A stretch of 64,000 nt of DNA, taken from positions 1-64,000 of the forward strand of contig JAQZAZ010000013.1 of NCBI GenBank assembly GCA_029239355.1, read 5' to 3'. The notes under the pieces are model-generated. The model was not told where the DNA came from and did not search any database. It saw only the letters and a program-made list of their open reading frames with translations. The translations under genes were made by a program, and so were the position numbers. This DNA is from Sphingobacterium sp. GTDB lineage: Bacteria > Bacteroidota > Bacteroidia > Sphingobacteriales > Sphingobacteriaceae. This document shows, in pieces, positions 8,146-17,345 of this stretch. Each line of letters opens with the position of its first letter. Position 1 is the stretch's first letter.

Positions 8146-10578
8146 ATGAATAAAACTTTATCCTTTTTAGCTATTCCGATGATTAGTTCAATTTTCTCTG
8201 TAGCACATGCACAGAGCAAATTGAAAATTGATGGAATTCTGGTTAATGAAAGATCCGAACCTATTTCTGGCGCGACAATTAAATTATCGAATACAGGTGT
8301 GACCACGAGTACCGACAGTGAGGGACGCTTTGTATTCCATAAATTATCTCCGAACACCTATACGATCGAGATCAAGGCATTTGGCTATAGTAAGCATAAC
8401 TTTAAAGCGGTTCTGACAGATCAAGACAATCATTTGGGAGAGATTAAGCTCAGTGATCAATCGGAGTCTATTGATGAAGTGGCTGTTTATGGAAAATATT
8501 ATCAAAACTATAAATTTGATAGCATATCAGGCTCTTTACGCCTGAAGACGCCTATCTTGGAGCTACCTCAAAATATCCAGGTGATTTCCTCGGATCTAAT
8601 GGCCGATCAACAGGTTTTTGACATTGTTGACGGAATTACACGCAATATCAGTGGGGCAACACGTCAGGGGCACTGGGATAATCAGTATGCCAATATTCGT
8701 ATGCGTGGATCCAAGATCCCAGCCTTTCGTAATGGTATGAACATCGAAGCATCTTGGGGTCCTACAGCGGAGGATGCATCCATGATCGAGCGTATCGAGT
8801 TTGTCAAAGGGCCGGCTGGCTTTATGCTAGCCAACGGAGAGCCTGGTGGATTCTATAACGTTGTCACCAAAAAACCGACAGGAAATACAAAGGGGTCAGC
8901 CACGTTTAACATGGGGAGCTTTAGCACGTATCGTGCTGCGGTTGATTTTGATGGCAAGTTGAGTAAAGATGGCAAATTGTTGTACCGACTAAATATGGCT
9001 GCGCAGCAAAAAGACTATTTTACAAAATACAATTATAGTAACCGTGTAGTGATTGCACCAGTGGTGACTTATAAATTGGATTCATTAACTAATTTAACAT
9101 TTGAGTATACCTACCAAGGGTCAACTTATTTAGCTAATGGGAACTATACTTTTTCACCAAAAGGATTCGCCGATCCGGATATTTCTAATGATTTTTTCTA
9201 TGGAGACCCATCTATGGAGCCAGGCAAACTGAGAGATCACAGCGCTTATATCTATTTAGATCACAAATTGAATGATCGCTGGAAGTTGCATGCACAGATG
9301 GCTTACTTTAATTTCGATATGAAGGCCACAAGCACTTGGCTTACTTATATAACAGCAAAGGGAGATATGCCACGAACTTATTCAATAGCGGATGAGCATG
9401 GTGAAAATCGTTTTGGTCAGATCTCTTTGAACGGTGAAGAGTATACAGGTAGCATTCGTCACCGAATTTTGGTCGGTGCCGACTACGGGAACAAAAAGTT
9501 TTGGGGTGATTTTAGGGATCTAATGCCAAAGGACAGTACCGGATTTGCGCCGATCCCTTGGACCCCGTTGAACGTGTATAAACCTGTTTACGGTATACCG
9601 GGGAATTTACTTCCAACAGTCGATCGTTCTAAAAGCGTGAAAGTGCGTGCTGGGGGCAGTAATTATGTTACCTCGACAAACTATATCTCTTTTTACGCCC
9701 ATGATGAAATGGCATTTTTTGAAGAAAAGCTCAGGTTATCATTAGGCTTGCGTTATACAATCAATGAAGTCATTGGAAAGACTGCTGTTGCAGACAGAAC
9801 GGATAAAGCGTTTACGCCGCGTGTGGGATTGAGTTATTCCATTAACAAATCTATGAGTGTATATGGACTATTTGATCAGTCGTTCGTTCCTGTAGCTGGT
9901 ACAGATTGGGAAGGTAATGCATTCAAGCCGGTAAGAGGTAATGATTTAGAAGCAGGAGTGAAGAAAGAATGGATGGATGGAAAGTGGATTTCAACGCTTA
10001 GCGCTTATACGATTGCCCGTAAGAATGCTTTAGTTGCTGATCCTGATCCCAGCCATGTTGTTAATGGAGTATCTTTTCAGACGCAATTAGGAGAAACAAG
10101 ATCAAAGGGAATTGAGTTTGATATCACGGGTGAAATTCTAAGAGGATTAAATGTTAACGCTAATTATGCATTGACGGACTCCAAAATCTCAAAAGATACG
10201 AAAGCGGAAAATATTGGAAATATAACCCCTAATACAGCAAAACATACAGCAAATGCTTGGATATCATATCGTTTACAACAAGGTAAACTAAAAGGAGTAG
10301 GTTTTGTTGGAAGTGTTCAAGGGATGTTTGATCGTGCAGTAGGAACAACAAAAGAAAGTAATTTTAAGAACTATCTACGTACTGACGGTGGTATCAGTTA
10401 TCAAAAAGGTAAATATAATATTTCTCTTATGGTCAATAACTTGTTAGATAACCGTAAGCTGTTAACAGCTGGTTCTACTGGAACTGCAAATGCAAAAATT
10501 TCTGGAAGTGTAAATTATTATTCATACATCGTGGAGGCAAGACGTAATTTCCGTATGGGTATAACCTACAAATTTTAA
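8146..10578 (+). CDS. TonB-dependent siderophore-type outer-membrane receptor
   Basis: This 810-aa outer-membrane protein has a signal peptide ending near AHAQ, then a carboxypeptidase-regulatory-like domain (about residues 27-105), a plug domain beginning around the ELPQNIQVIS segment, and a 22-strand barrel ending in the aromatic GITYKF. The NIQVIS and ERIEFVKGPAGFMLANGEPGG segments are typical of the TonB-dependent siderophore receptor family, which import ferric siderophores. The following three genes encode small membrane and PepSY proteins that commonly accompany such receptors. The ligand cannot be deduced. Confidence 0.92.
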   Translation: MNKTLSFLAIPMISSIFSVAHAQSKLKIDGILVNERSEPISGATIKLSNTGVTTSTDSEGRFVFHKLSPNTYTIEIKAFGYSKHNFKAVLTDQDNHLGEIKLSDQSESIDEVAVYGKYYQNYKFDSISGSLRLKTPILELPQNIQVISSDLMADQQVFDIVDGITRNISGATRQGHWDNQYANIRMRGSKIPAFRNGMNIEASWGPTAEDASMIERIEFVKGPAGFMLANGEPGGFYNVVTKKPTGNTKGSATFNMGSFSTYRAAVDFDGKLSKDGKLLYRLNMAAQQKDYFTKYNYSNRVVIAPVVTYKLDSLTNLTFEYTYQGSTYLANGNYTFSPKGFADPDISNDFFYGDPSMEPGKLRDHSAYIYLDHKLNDRWKLHAQMAYFNFDMKATSTWLTYITAKGDMPRTYSIADEHGENRFGQISLNGEEYTGSIRHRILVGADYGNKKFWGDFRDLMPKDSTGFAPIPWTPLNVYKPVYGIPGNLLPTVDRSKSVKVRAGGSNYVTSTNYISFYAHDEMAFFEEKLRLSLGLRYTINEVIGKTAVADRTDKAFTPRVGLSYSINKSMSVYGLFDQSFVPVAGTDWEGNAFKPVRGNDLEAGVKKEWMDGKWISTLSAYTIARKNALVADPDPSHVVNGVSFQTQLGETRSKGIEFDITGEILRGLNVNANYALTDSKISKDTKAENIGNITPNTAKHTANAWISYRLQQGKLKGVGFVGSVQGMFDRAVGTTKESNFKNYLRTDGGISYQKGKYNISLMVNNLLDNRKLLTAGSTGTANAKISGSVNYYSYIVEARRNFRMGITYKF

Positions 10579-10607
10579 TTAAGCGATCTATATTAATCAT
10601 TTATCCG

Positions 10608-10940
10608 ATGTATAGCACTCTTTTGATAATCGTACTCATTGGGGCTTATCTTTTTTACAACAGCAGTAAAAAGGTAAAATTTCATCATAGACCCGAGTGG
10701 TTGAAAAAGCTTTGCGCACAGACTCAGTCTGTGCGCATCTTGAGCATCATGATGCTTCTCTTGCCGTTTGGCGCAATCCTTTACCTACAGGGATTCGGTG
10801 CTGGTTTTTTTGCTTTTTTTGCTTATGTGATGTGCATGATGAGCCTTATCGTTTTATTGAATCCTTACCGCTATTTAACCGGGTACCATGTTCTCGGACT
10901 GTATGTAGTCAGTCTTTGTGTCGAATTTTTGATATCGTAA
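10608..10940 (+). CDS. Small membrane protein resembling DUF3325
   Basis: This 110-aa protein contains three to four hydrophobic helices and a short basic stretch near residues 20-35. It sits 29 bp after the TonB receptor and just before a second small membrane protein and a PepSY protein. That order and size match the DUF3325-DUF3649-PepSY cassette seen with siderophore receptors in Pseudomonas and other groups. The family name rests on recall of hydrophobic pattern and context, not on a search. An assisting role in siderophore iron release or transport is inferred. Confidence 0.7.
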   Translation: MYSTLLIIVLIGAYLFYNSSKKVKFHHRPEWLKKLCAQTQSVRILSIMMLLLPFGAILYLQGFGAGFFAFFAYVMCMMSLIVLLNPYRYLTGYHVLGLYVVSLCVEFLIS

Positions 10941-10952
10941 TTGATTCGTTCT

Positions 10953-11231
10953 ATGCCAGCAAATAAAAAATACCTTAGCTCACCTTTTCAGCGGTTCCTA
11001 AAGATAACGGCAGGTTTTATCGGTGGGTATGTTGTTATGCTCTCATTTCATGTATTGCTGACAACTTTCTTTGAAAAAAAGGATGTTGTTATGACTGCCG
11101 GATTTACGGGTTACCTGCTTTGGGCGGTTCTGATGCTGCTGGCTTTTCTTTCCAAAAGTGGATGGAAGATATGGGGCTTCTATATATTCCTGGCGACAGT
11201 CTTTTCATTGCCTTATTTGTTAAAGATGTAA
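10953..11231 (+). CDS. Small membrane protein resembling DUF3649
   Basis: From the ATG at 10953 the protein has 92 residues; an in-frame TTG at 10941 would add four and is less likely. There are three predicted membrane helices, the first containing the GFIGGYVVML pattern and the second the LLWAVLMLLAFLSKSGWK pattern that recalls DUF3649. It is packed between the DUF3325-like gene and the PepSY gene, 6 bp before the latter, so the three are probably translated from one mRNA. Its exact function is unknown. Confidence 0.68.
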   Translation: MPANKKYLSSPFQRFLKITAGFIGGYVVMLSFHVLLTTFFEKKDVVMTAGFTGYLLWAVLMLLAFLSKSGWKIWGFYIFLATVFSLPYLLKM

Positions 11232-11237
11232 TCAATC

Positions 11238-12884
11238 ATGAACAACAGAAATTATAATATTTATTTTAATACCCATACCATAAGCGGGATTATTATCTGT
11301 GCGCTCCTGTATGTGATATTTTTTGCAGGTTCATTCGCTTTTTTTAGAAATGAGATTGCGGCTTGGCAAAATAATGCATCGTACAAAACTTACCAAGAAA
11401 ACCATGAGAACTTTGATAAATTTTTGGATTCGTTAAAAGGAGAAACCAACCTACATGGACGTGATATCAATTTTTATATGCACCGTGAAGGGACTTCCGC
11501 TTATATTGGCTACACGGCGTCAAACGATACGATCCTAAACAAGGAAAATTTGTCGAAGATAACACCTGAACAGAAAGCAGAAAAAAAGAAAGGCCGGAGG
11601 GGTAGAGGCGGCGATGATGATTCGAAGAATTTCATGTATAATTTTGCTAATAAAACAGCAGGCGACTATACAAAGAACTATGATATGGGCGAGTTTTTAT
11701 TCCGCCTACATTTTTTGGCACAGCTCAATCAAGTACCCATCCACGTAGGGATTGCACCATTTGGATATCTTATTGCTGGCCTCACAGCTTTTATTTTCTT
11801 ATTTGCTTTAATTACCGGCTTATTATTGCATTGGGATAAGTTAGTCTCAAACTTCTTTGTATTCAGACCATTCAGCAAATGGAAGACCGTGTGGACAGAT
11901 ATGCACACGGCCTTGGGGGTGATTGGGTTTCCTTTTCAGTTTATTTTTGCCGTTACAGGAACATTTCTTATTGTCAACGCTGTTTTGGTTCTACCATTTA
12001 GCAAGTTGCTGTACGATGGTAACCAGCAAAAAATGTATCAGGATATCGGCGTAACTGCTCATGACAATTATCCTTATAGCTATAAACCCTTGACGGCGGA
12101 TGTGAAAATTGCACCTTTCCTAGATCTAGCGAAGAAAAAATGGCCAGAAAGCGAGTTTAAGCGTATTGTCGTAAAAAATTATGCGGATTCGAATATGCAT
12201 GTTATTATGGAACTCGAGCCACATTTTAACAGCAGCTTTGCAGGATCTGGTATATTGACGGTGAAGGTTGCAGATAATAAAATTGTTGAAGAGAAATCGC
12301 CGTTAACGGATACAAGCTATGGAGACTATGTCAGAAGTGTTATTTACCGCCTGCACTATGGTGATTATGGTGGATATCCACTCAAAATGGTTTACTTTAT
12401 CTTAGGGGTGATGGGCTGTCTGGTTATTATTTCGGGAATTTTAATCTGGCTGGTGGCACGGGATAAAAACAATGTCATTCCAAGAAAACGTAAATTCAAC
12501 TTTTGGGCAGCCAATATCTTTACAGCGATATGTCTGACAATGCTCCCAGTCACAGCGATCGCATTTATCGCGATTAAAATAAGTCCCAATGTTGACCAGG
12601 ACTTTATCTATCGGGTCTATTTTTATGCCTGGTTGTTCCTTTCGCTGTATTATATCGCTCGTCGAAGTATACGAAGAACAAATCGCGAAACGCTTTTGGT
12701 CGGCAGTATTCTCGCATTTATTGTTCCCCTTGCTAATGGGTTGGTAACGCATAACTGGTTTTGGAAAACTTTTGTGAATGGACAACGCGATTTATTTATT
12801 GTCGATTTTCTATGGCTGATGATCGGTATCATCGGGCTGTTGGCTTTTTATAAGACAAAAAAATTCTTTCAGAAAATACAGTAA
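11238..12884 (+). CDS. PepSY-associated transmembrane helix protein
   Basis: This 548-aa inner-membrane protein starts with a membrane helix after the HTISGII segment, has a periplasmic PepSY-type loop, further helices around residues 180-210 and 230-260, and four C-terminal helices. It has a lysine/arginine- and glycine-rich patch near residues 110-125. Related proteins (PF03929 family) accompany siderophore receptors and some act as ferric-siderophore reductases that free iron in the periplasm. It ends the operon and is followed at once by a strong terminator. The family is clear; reductase activity is inferred. Confidence 0.88.
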   Translation: MNNRNYNIYFNTHTISGIIICALLYVIFFAGSFAFFRNEIAAWQNNASYKTYQENHENFDKFLDSLKGETNLHGRDINFYMHREGTSAYIGYTASNDTILNKENLSKITPEQKAEKKKGRRGRGGDDDSKNFMYNFANKTAGDYTKNYDMGEFLFRLHFLAQLNQVPIHVGIAPFGYLIAGLTAFIFLFALITGLLLHWDKLVSNFFVFRPFSKWKTVWTDMHTALGVIGFPFQFIFAVTGTFLIVNAVLVLPFSKLLYDGNQQKMYQDIGVTAHDNYPYSYKPLTADVKIAPFLDLAKKKWPESEFKRIVVKNYADSNMHVIMELEPHFNSSFAGSGILTVKVADNKIVEEKSPLTDTSYGDYVRSVIYRLHYGDYGGYPLKMVYFILGVMGCLVIISGILIWLVARDKNNVIPRKRKFNFWAANIFTAICLTMLPVTAIAFIAIKISPNVDQDFIYRVYFYAWLFLSLYYIARRSIRRTNRETLLVGSILAFIVPLANGLVTHNWFWKTFVNGQRDLFIVDFLWLMIGIIGLLAFYKTKKFFQKIQ

Positions 12885-12920
12885 AAAGAAGGCGATCAAA
12901 AAGGGTCGCCTTCTTTTTTT
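12885..12920 (+). terminator. Strong intrinsic terminator of the iron uptake operon
   Basis: AAAGAAGGCGA at 12885-12895 pairs with TCGCCTTCTTT at 12906-12916, with a ten-base loop and a run of T residues. The hairpin begins right after the PepSY stop codon. Confidence 0.9.
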
Positions 12921-13150
12921 TAGATATGTCAGATATCTGCTATTATTTCTTACTTCTTCTTCTTCGAGGCTTCGGTAACTATATACGATGTATTGGATAC
13001 CATATCCCAGAAGGATACTCCTATAATGCGTAGATCAGGCCTATATTAGATACTGCTAAAGCATTGTTAAAGTACTTTTCGCTTTATACAATCTGCGAGG
13101 GAATGCAGTACTGGAAAGGTAAGGTATTTGCCTGGGGCTGCTCTCTCTCG

Positions 13151-13355
13151 TTCGATAACTATTCGGATATTGTTCGGGGTTCCTTCGAGCTTGCATTGCT
13201 ATTGCTTCGGGACAGCGTTGGGATTGGTTTGACTGTTTTTCACCTGTTGTTTGCCTTGTTACTGATGAAGGATCGAAGACCAACCGACAAAATGTCGAAC
13301 TAGCCCCGAAGCAATCCCGAAGTTGGTGCGAAGCATGTACGGAGCATACTCGAAT
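13151..13355. repeat. Two facing arrays of 11-bp-phased TTCG/CGAA units
   Basis: TTCG occurs at 13151, 13162, 13173, 13184 and 13206, all in an 11-bp phase with one degenerate slot at 13195. In the opposite orientation, CGAAG-like pentamers start at 13274, 13285 (CGACA), 13296, 13307, 13318, 13329, 13340 (CGGAG) and 13351, again exactly 11 bp apart. The arrays face each other across about 65 bp, and ATTGCTTCGGG (13201-13211) pairs with CCCGAAGCAAT (13305-13315). This may be a dispersed element of the genus, a structured RNA or a protein-binding array. Confidence 0.75.
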
Positions 13356-13374
13356 GCCGTTGGCGTTTGAACAG

Positions 13375-13410
13375 ACTTGAGGGGACTTTAAGGGAGTTGA
13401 AGGGACTTTG
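13375..13410. repeat. Short 10-bp tandem repeat
   Basis: ACTTGAGGGG, ACTTTAAGGG and AGTTGAAGGG follow each other at 13375, 13385 and 13395, with a partial fourth unit ACTTTG at 13405. It directly follows the phased arrays. Confidence 0.65.
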
Positions 13411-13509
13411 TTTCGTTGTGTTATCTTGGTCTTATGTGTTGTTAAAGGAGCTGTTGTTTAATTCATACGATTATTGTATTTTTAAAGTATATCCATTTAA
13501 CTTAATAAG

Positions 13510-14289
13510 ATGAAGAAACCTTCCGGCAAAGGTAAAAAAGAACGAAAGCGAGGAGGTGCTTATGATCTGAGTAAAAACAGCAAGCTCGCAGGATTTGATT
13601 TTACGTACAACAGTAATTTGGCGAGCCGATTGTATCAGGTTTTAAAATCAATTTTAGGAGTCGCATGTGAGCGCAGCACCTATATACGACTACAAAATAG
13701 ACTCTATGAAGCTGTGCGTAATGACCGGGTGCACGACCTCGGAAGTTTACGACTCGGATATGGATCAGTACTTCCCTTGAAAGGTTTCCGATATTCCAAA
13801 CGAGTGAGCTGGAATAATTTCTTTATAAATCATCCGATGGTGCATTTTGATGAAATGAAGCAGCAAGTTAAGGCCCAGCTCCAATTGACAGGTATTCGCA
13901 AATTTGATTCGATTCACCAAAGACTAGCCAAAATAGACCTAAAAATATACTGCGTGGTAATCCAGCTGGATGATCAGAATACGTTATCCCATTATGCCAG
14001 CAAGACATTGGAGCTGAGAGCGGAAGATCGAAAAGTGAATCGGGGAGTTACTTTCACATTGGAGGACTGTAAAGATGCCGTCGTTTTATGTCTGGCCACA
14101 GTAAGGTGCTGGTTGATAAGTCCCGACGGAAGTAGCGAATTTATGTCCAATAGTAGTACCCTGATGACGGGTGAAATTTTCGATGTGATACTGATTCGTG
14201 GGGGTAAAAATACGATATTCCCAGAAGAAAATTCTGATAGCCTGCCACCACCTATTTTACCGGACGATGATGAGATTGACTGGGACTAA
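13510..14289 (+). CDS. Hypothetical protein, Bacteroidota-type
   Basis: This 259-aa protein is not assigned to a family. The first 20 residues are rich in lysine, arginine and glycine; there is no signal peptide or membrane helix. The middle holds the segments GYGSVLPLKGFRYSKRVSW and KIDLKIYCVVIQLDD; the C-terminus is proline-rich then acidic (PDDDEIDWD). The general pattern, a basic head, a segment reading LEGF-like, then a beta-rich region, resembles lineage-specific hypothetical proteins of Sphingobacteriaceae that I recall, but I cannot name one. It follows the phased repeat arrays and is convergent with the MocR gene, with only 3 bp between stop codons. Confidence 0.75.
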   Translation: MKKPSGKGKKERKRGGAYDLSKNSKLAGFDFTYNSNLASRLYQVLKSILGVACERSTYIRLQNRLYEAVRNDRVHDLGSLRLGYGSVLPLKGFRYSKRVSWNNFFINHPMVHFDEMKQQVKAQLQLTGIRKFDSIHQRLAKIDLKIYCVVIQLDDQNTLSHYASKTLELRAEDRKVNRGVTFTLEDCKDAVVLCLATVRCWLISPDGSSEFMSNSSTLMTGEIFDVILIRGGKNTIFPEENSDSLPPPILPDDDEIDWD

Positions 14290-14292
14290 TTC

Positions 14293-15708
14293 TTAAATAA
14301 CGGCTTTAAAGAAACGGCCCAACCGCATCAGGTCATGCGCTGTTTTTTCATTCCAGTCAACGGCATAGTTCAGCCGGATACAGTTTTTAAACTGATCATG
14401 TTGTGTAAACATTCGGCCAGGGGCAAAGCTCAATTTTTGCTTCAGTGCGTAATCATAAAGTACTGTGGAATCAATTTTTGGGTCCATTTCCAGCCAGAGT
14501 ACAAATCCTCCTTCGGGTTGAGACATCTTGGTGTTTTCGGGGAAATGAGCTTCTATACTGTTCCTGAAATTGATATAGTTGCTGTACAGTTTTTTCCTAA
14601 ACGTATTGAGGTGATGATCGTATCTTCCGATCTGCAGAAATTTGGCTACCGCTTCCTGATAAATCGCGGGCTGCGAGATGGTCTGGATCAATCGTTGTTT
14701 TAGAATTTTGTCTTTGTACTGTCCCGGCTCGACCCACCCTATCCGAAAACTCGGAGCCAATACCTTGGTGACAGAACCACACCACATGACCAGGCCTTCC
14801 TCATCAAAGTACTTACAGGGCTTAGGTCTTGAGGTTCCAAAATAAATATTCCCATAGAGGTCATCTTCAATCAATGGGATATGATGAAAAGCTAAGAGCT
14901 TGACAAGTTCCTTTTTATGTTCATCCGGCATGAGGGCACCTAGGGGATTGCTGAAATTGGAAACAAAGCAGCATACATCGATTTTATGGATTACCTTTTT
15001 CAATGCGCCCAGTTCAATGCCCGTAATGGGGTGGGTCGGTATCTCAATCGTCTTTAAACCCAGTACCTGGAAGGCCTGGATAAAGCCAAAATATAAAGGG
15101 CTTTCCACGGCAATGGTATCTCCGGGGCTGGTGACCGCGCGTAGGCAGCTATAGATGGCGTTCATGGCTCCAGAAGTGATGATCAGATCTTCATCGCTGA
15201 TCTTCCCCTCCAATACGAGCGACCATTTGGCAATTTCTTTACGTAAAGTCGGACTACCCTGTACCTGTCCGTACTGATCGCCGTAATCGTGCTGTTCATG
15301 CACCGTTTCCAGGATACATTTATTGAGTTTCTGAATGGGAAGCAGCGTTGGGCTGGGCAATCCCAAAGAAAATCGTGTAATTTCCTTATCCTCCAGGGAG
15401 TGGAATACCTTGTCGATCAATGCGGCAGGGTCCTGCTTCTTTTCGTCAATTTTAAATGTCGATATCGAAGGGATCGACATCCGGCGTTTTCCGGCCAGGC
15501 TAACAAAAAAGCCAGATTTGGGACGCGATTCAATCAGTGATCTGCTCTCGAGCTCCATATACGCGCTCTTAGCTGTATTTAAGCTCACATTATAAAGTTT
15601 TTGCGCACTGCGGACAGAAGGGAGACGGTCACCATAGGCCAAAGAGCCATTTTTGATCTGGTTTTCTACGATGTTTGCAATTTTCTTGTATAATTGTTTC
15701 TGCTCCAT
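14293..15708 (-). CDS. MocR-type regulator (GntR HTH fused to aminotransferase fold)
   Basis: The 471-aa protein has an N-terminal GntR winged helix (about residues 5-75, with GDRLPSVRSAQKLYNVSLNTAKSA-like sequence) and a class I aminotransferase-like domain from about residue 115. The PLP lysine is in the SVTKVLAPSFRIGW motif. MocR regulators sense vitamin B6 forms or amino compounds through this domain and usually control a nearby gene. The gene follows a small gene on the same strand by 2 bp, so the two are likely co-translated. The nearest divergent gene is an NAD(P)-binding protein at 16285. The effector is unknown. Confidence 0.9.
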   Translation of the reverse strand: MEQKQLYKKIANIVENQIKNGSLAYGDRLPSVRSAQKLYNVSLNTAKSAYMELESRSLIESRPKSGFFVSLAGKRRMSIPSISTFKIDEKKQDPAALIDKVFHSLEDKEITRFSLGLPSPTLLPIQKLNKCILETVHEQHDYGDQYGQVQGSPTLRKEIAKWSLVLEGKISDEDLIITSGAMNAIYSCLRAVTSPGDTIAVESPLYFGFIQAFQVLGLKTIEIPTHPITGIELGALKKVIHKIDVCCFVSNFSNPLGALMPDEHKKELVKLLAFHHIPLIEDDLYGNIYFGTSRPKPCKYFDEEGLVMWCGSVTKVLAPSFRIGWVEPGQYKDKILKQRLIQTISQPAIYQEAVAKFLQIGRYDHHLNTFRKKLYSNYINFRNSIEAHFPENTKMSQPEGGFVLWLEMDPKIDSTVLYDYALKQKLSFAPGRMFTQHDQFKNCIRLNYAVDWNEKTAHDLMRLGRFFKAVI

Positions 15709-15710
15709 AC

Positions 15711-16079
15711 TTATACTAATTTACTGTTTCCGTTTGGATTTGCCCAATTGTGGAAATGACTGATGCCCCTTTTTAGCGATTCTTCACTACCAAACATGGT
15801 CAATAACTGTTGTTTAAAATAAAGCTGTGCTTTGTTTTTAAATATGGTCGAGAGTGGTTCGGAGACATGGGTACTATAGCAAATTTCAACAGCCAGGTTA
15901 TTATCTTCGGAGACGGTAGCCAAGGAAAAGGCAGCTATTGATTCATCTTGTGTAAGCAGCAGAAAAGGCATGTGCAACAGGCTTTTGTTTTTCACAGTAT
16001 GCTGTACCTTTTTTAGTAAGGATAGATCAGAGAGGTCGACCTGTCTGATGGAATACGGTTGAAGTGTTTTAGTCGACAT
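15711..16079 (-). CDS. Hypothetical protein upstream of the MocR regulator
   Basis: This 122-aa protein has no recognised domain, signal peptide or membrane helix. Its pattern (IRQVDLSDLSLLKKV near the start, then LLLTQDESIAAFSLATV and AVEICYSTHVS) looks faintly like the N-terminal half of a GNAT acetyltransferase, but the acetyl-CoA loop is not visible. The stop codon lies only 2 bp before the MocR start, which implies translational coupling and a linked function. Because the two genes are this tightly joined it is likely real, though unnamed. Confidence 0.65.
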   Translation of the reverse strand: MSTKTLQPYSIRQVDLSDLSLLKKVQHTVKNKSLLHMPFLLLTQDESIAAFSLATVSEDNNLAVEICYSTHVSEPLSTIFKNKAQLYFKQQLLTMFGSEESLKRGISHFHNWANPNGNSKLV

Positions 16080-16284
16080 GGCAATAAATCTTTTTGCTAA
16101 TTTAGGAAGGGTACAGGTTGTATTTAAGGTACAGAATCATATAGAAATTAGGGTACAGATGAGAAAGTTAAAAATATGACGGGGAGTAGGTGGTTTTTAA
16201 TTTGCATTTAAGATATTTATAATATAATCCGGGTAACTAATAATTGTTGTAGCCCTTTGGGCTTGATACATAAGCTGAATTGCG

Positions 16285-16923
16285 ATGAAAGTTATAATAA
16301 CAGGGGCCACAGGGATGGTCGGAGAAGGTGTTTTATTGGAATGTCTTCAAAATGATAAAGTAGAGGCGGTATTGAGCATATCACGTCGTACTGCTGACAT
16401 ACAACATCCAAAGTTAAAAGAACTTTTGGTTAAAGATTTCATGGATCTTTCCGAAGTTGAAGTGGAGATCCGGGGTTATGATGCCTGTTTTTATTGCGCA
16501 GGTGTTAGTTCAGTAGGCATGAAGGAGGACAAATACCGTTATATTACCTACGATACGACATTGGCATTTGCAAAATCGCTGTTGAAGATCAATCCCGAAA
16601 TCAGCTTTATCTACGTATCGGGCGGGAGTACTGACAGTACTGAACAGGGACGGGTGATGTGGGCAAGGGTGAAGGGCAAGACGGAAAATGATCTGGCGAA
16701 ATTGCCTTTTAAGAAGGAATACAATTTCCGGCCGGGCGGAATGACCACCGTCGCTGGACAGAAGCATGCCAATCCATTTTCATTTGTTGCCAAGATTATA
16801 AAATTCTTCGCCCCTTCGGCAGTGTTGTCGCTACATGAGGTGGGCCGAGCAATGATTCATGCCGTGGAGCGGGATGATGTGAAAAACATATTGGAAATCA
16901 AGGATATCAGAGCCTTAGCTTAG
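16285..16923 (+). CDS. NAD(P)-binding Rossmann-fold protein, epimerase/NmrA-like
   Basis: This 212-aa protein begins with the nucleotide-binding motif GATGMVGEGV (residues 6-15) and is shorter than typical sugar epimerases. It lacks the classical YxxxK pair of the extended SDR family, but has the SFIYVSGGSTDS segment and KGKTENDL further on, as in atypical SDR proteins annotated as NAD-dependent epimerases or NAD(P)H-binding proteins. It stands alone, divergent from the MocR pair. A role in redox or stress response is possible but cannot be derived from sequence. Confidence 0.82.
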   Translation: MKVIITGATGMVGEGVLLECLQNDKVEAVLSISRRTADIQHPKLKELLVKDFMDLSEVEVEIRGYDACFYCAGVSSVGMKEDKYRYITYDTTLAFAKSLLKINPEISFIYVSGGSTDSTEQGRVMWARVKGKTENDLAKLPFKKEYNFRPGGMTTVAGQKHANPFSFVAKIIKFFAPSAVLSLHEVGRAMIHAVERDDVKNILEIKDIRALA

Positions 16924-16953
16924 CGCTTGGATGGACATAAGGTCTTTCGGCTG

Positions 16954-17258
16954 TTATTTCCATTCCTTGTCCAGCTCCTCCTGATAGGCGATATGAAGGC
17001 GTTGGATAAGTTGTATCAGGAAAGCTTTAAATTCGGCTGTATCTTCGATCTACTGTTTTGGGAAAAAACAGTTGATCAGCCATTTTTAGTTTGATAAAAA
17101 AAAGCGAAAGCCGTTTCGGTCATGTATTCAAACTCATCGTATTGATATTTGGACTCCATTTGAGTGCTTTTGATCCGGAGATAATTGCCTTCAAAGCTGA
17201 TCGTGTGTAGAATGCCGACCCGATTTTGAAATTCGGGGCTTTTGACATATCCAGTTTT
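16954..17258 (-). pseudogene. Decayed YcxB-like protein gene
   Basis: On the minus strand, coding-like segments appear in different frames: one reading KTGYVKSPEFQNRVG, FEGNYLRIKS and YDEFEYMTETAFAFFL, then after a stop and frame change another reading EDTAEFKAFLIQLIQRL to the stop at 16954. The order strand-helix-FPK motif and the terminal helix recall the C-terminal domain of YcxB-like membrane proteins. At least one frameshift and one premature stop are needed to join them, and the N-terminal membrane part is missing. It lies between two plus-strand genes, consistent with a degraded accessory gene. Confidence 0.6.
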
Positions 17259-17345
17259 TTACACCAATAGAGAGCCGGCAATATAAGGTTGAGGTTGGTT
17301 GGGAGCTAGCTTCCAGGAGTCGACAAAACTAAGTAAAAATCATGC

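Larger units (their letters stand above)
12921..13509. other. Intergenic region with phased repeat arrays
   Basis: No convincing gene lies here; a 79-codon frame at 13064-13303 overlaps the repeats and has no recognisable features. The main content is the 11-bp-phased array described at 13151-13355 and a 10-bp tandem array at 13375-13410. Confidence 0.5.

Noticed and set aside
13064-13303. Open frame of 79 codons in the 13 kb gap
   Set aside because: It runs through the 11-bp-phased array, so its apparent coding pattern comes from the repeat.
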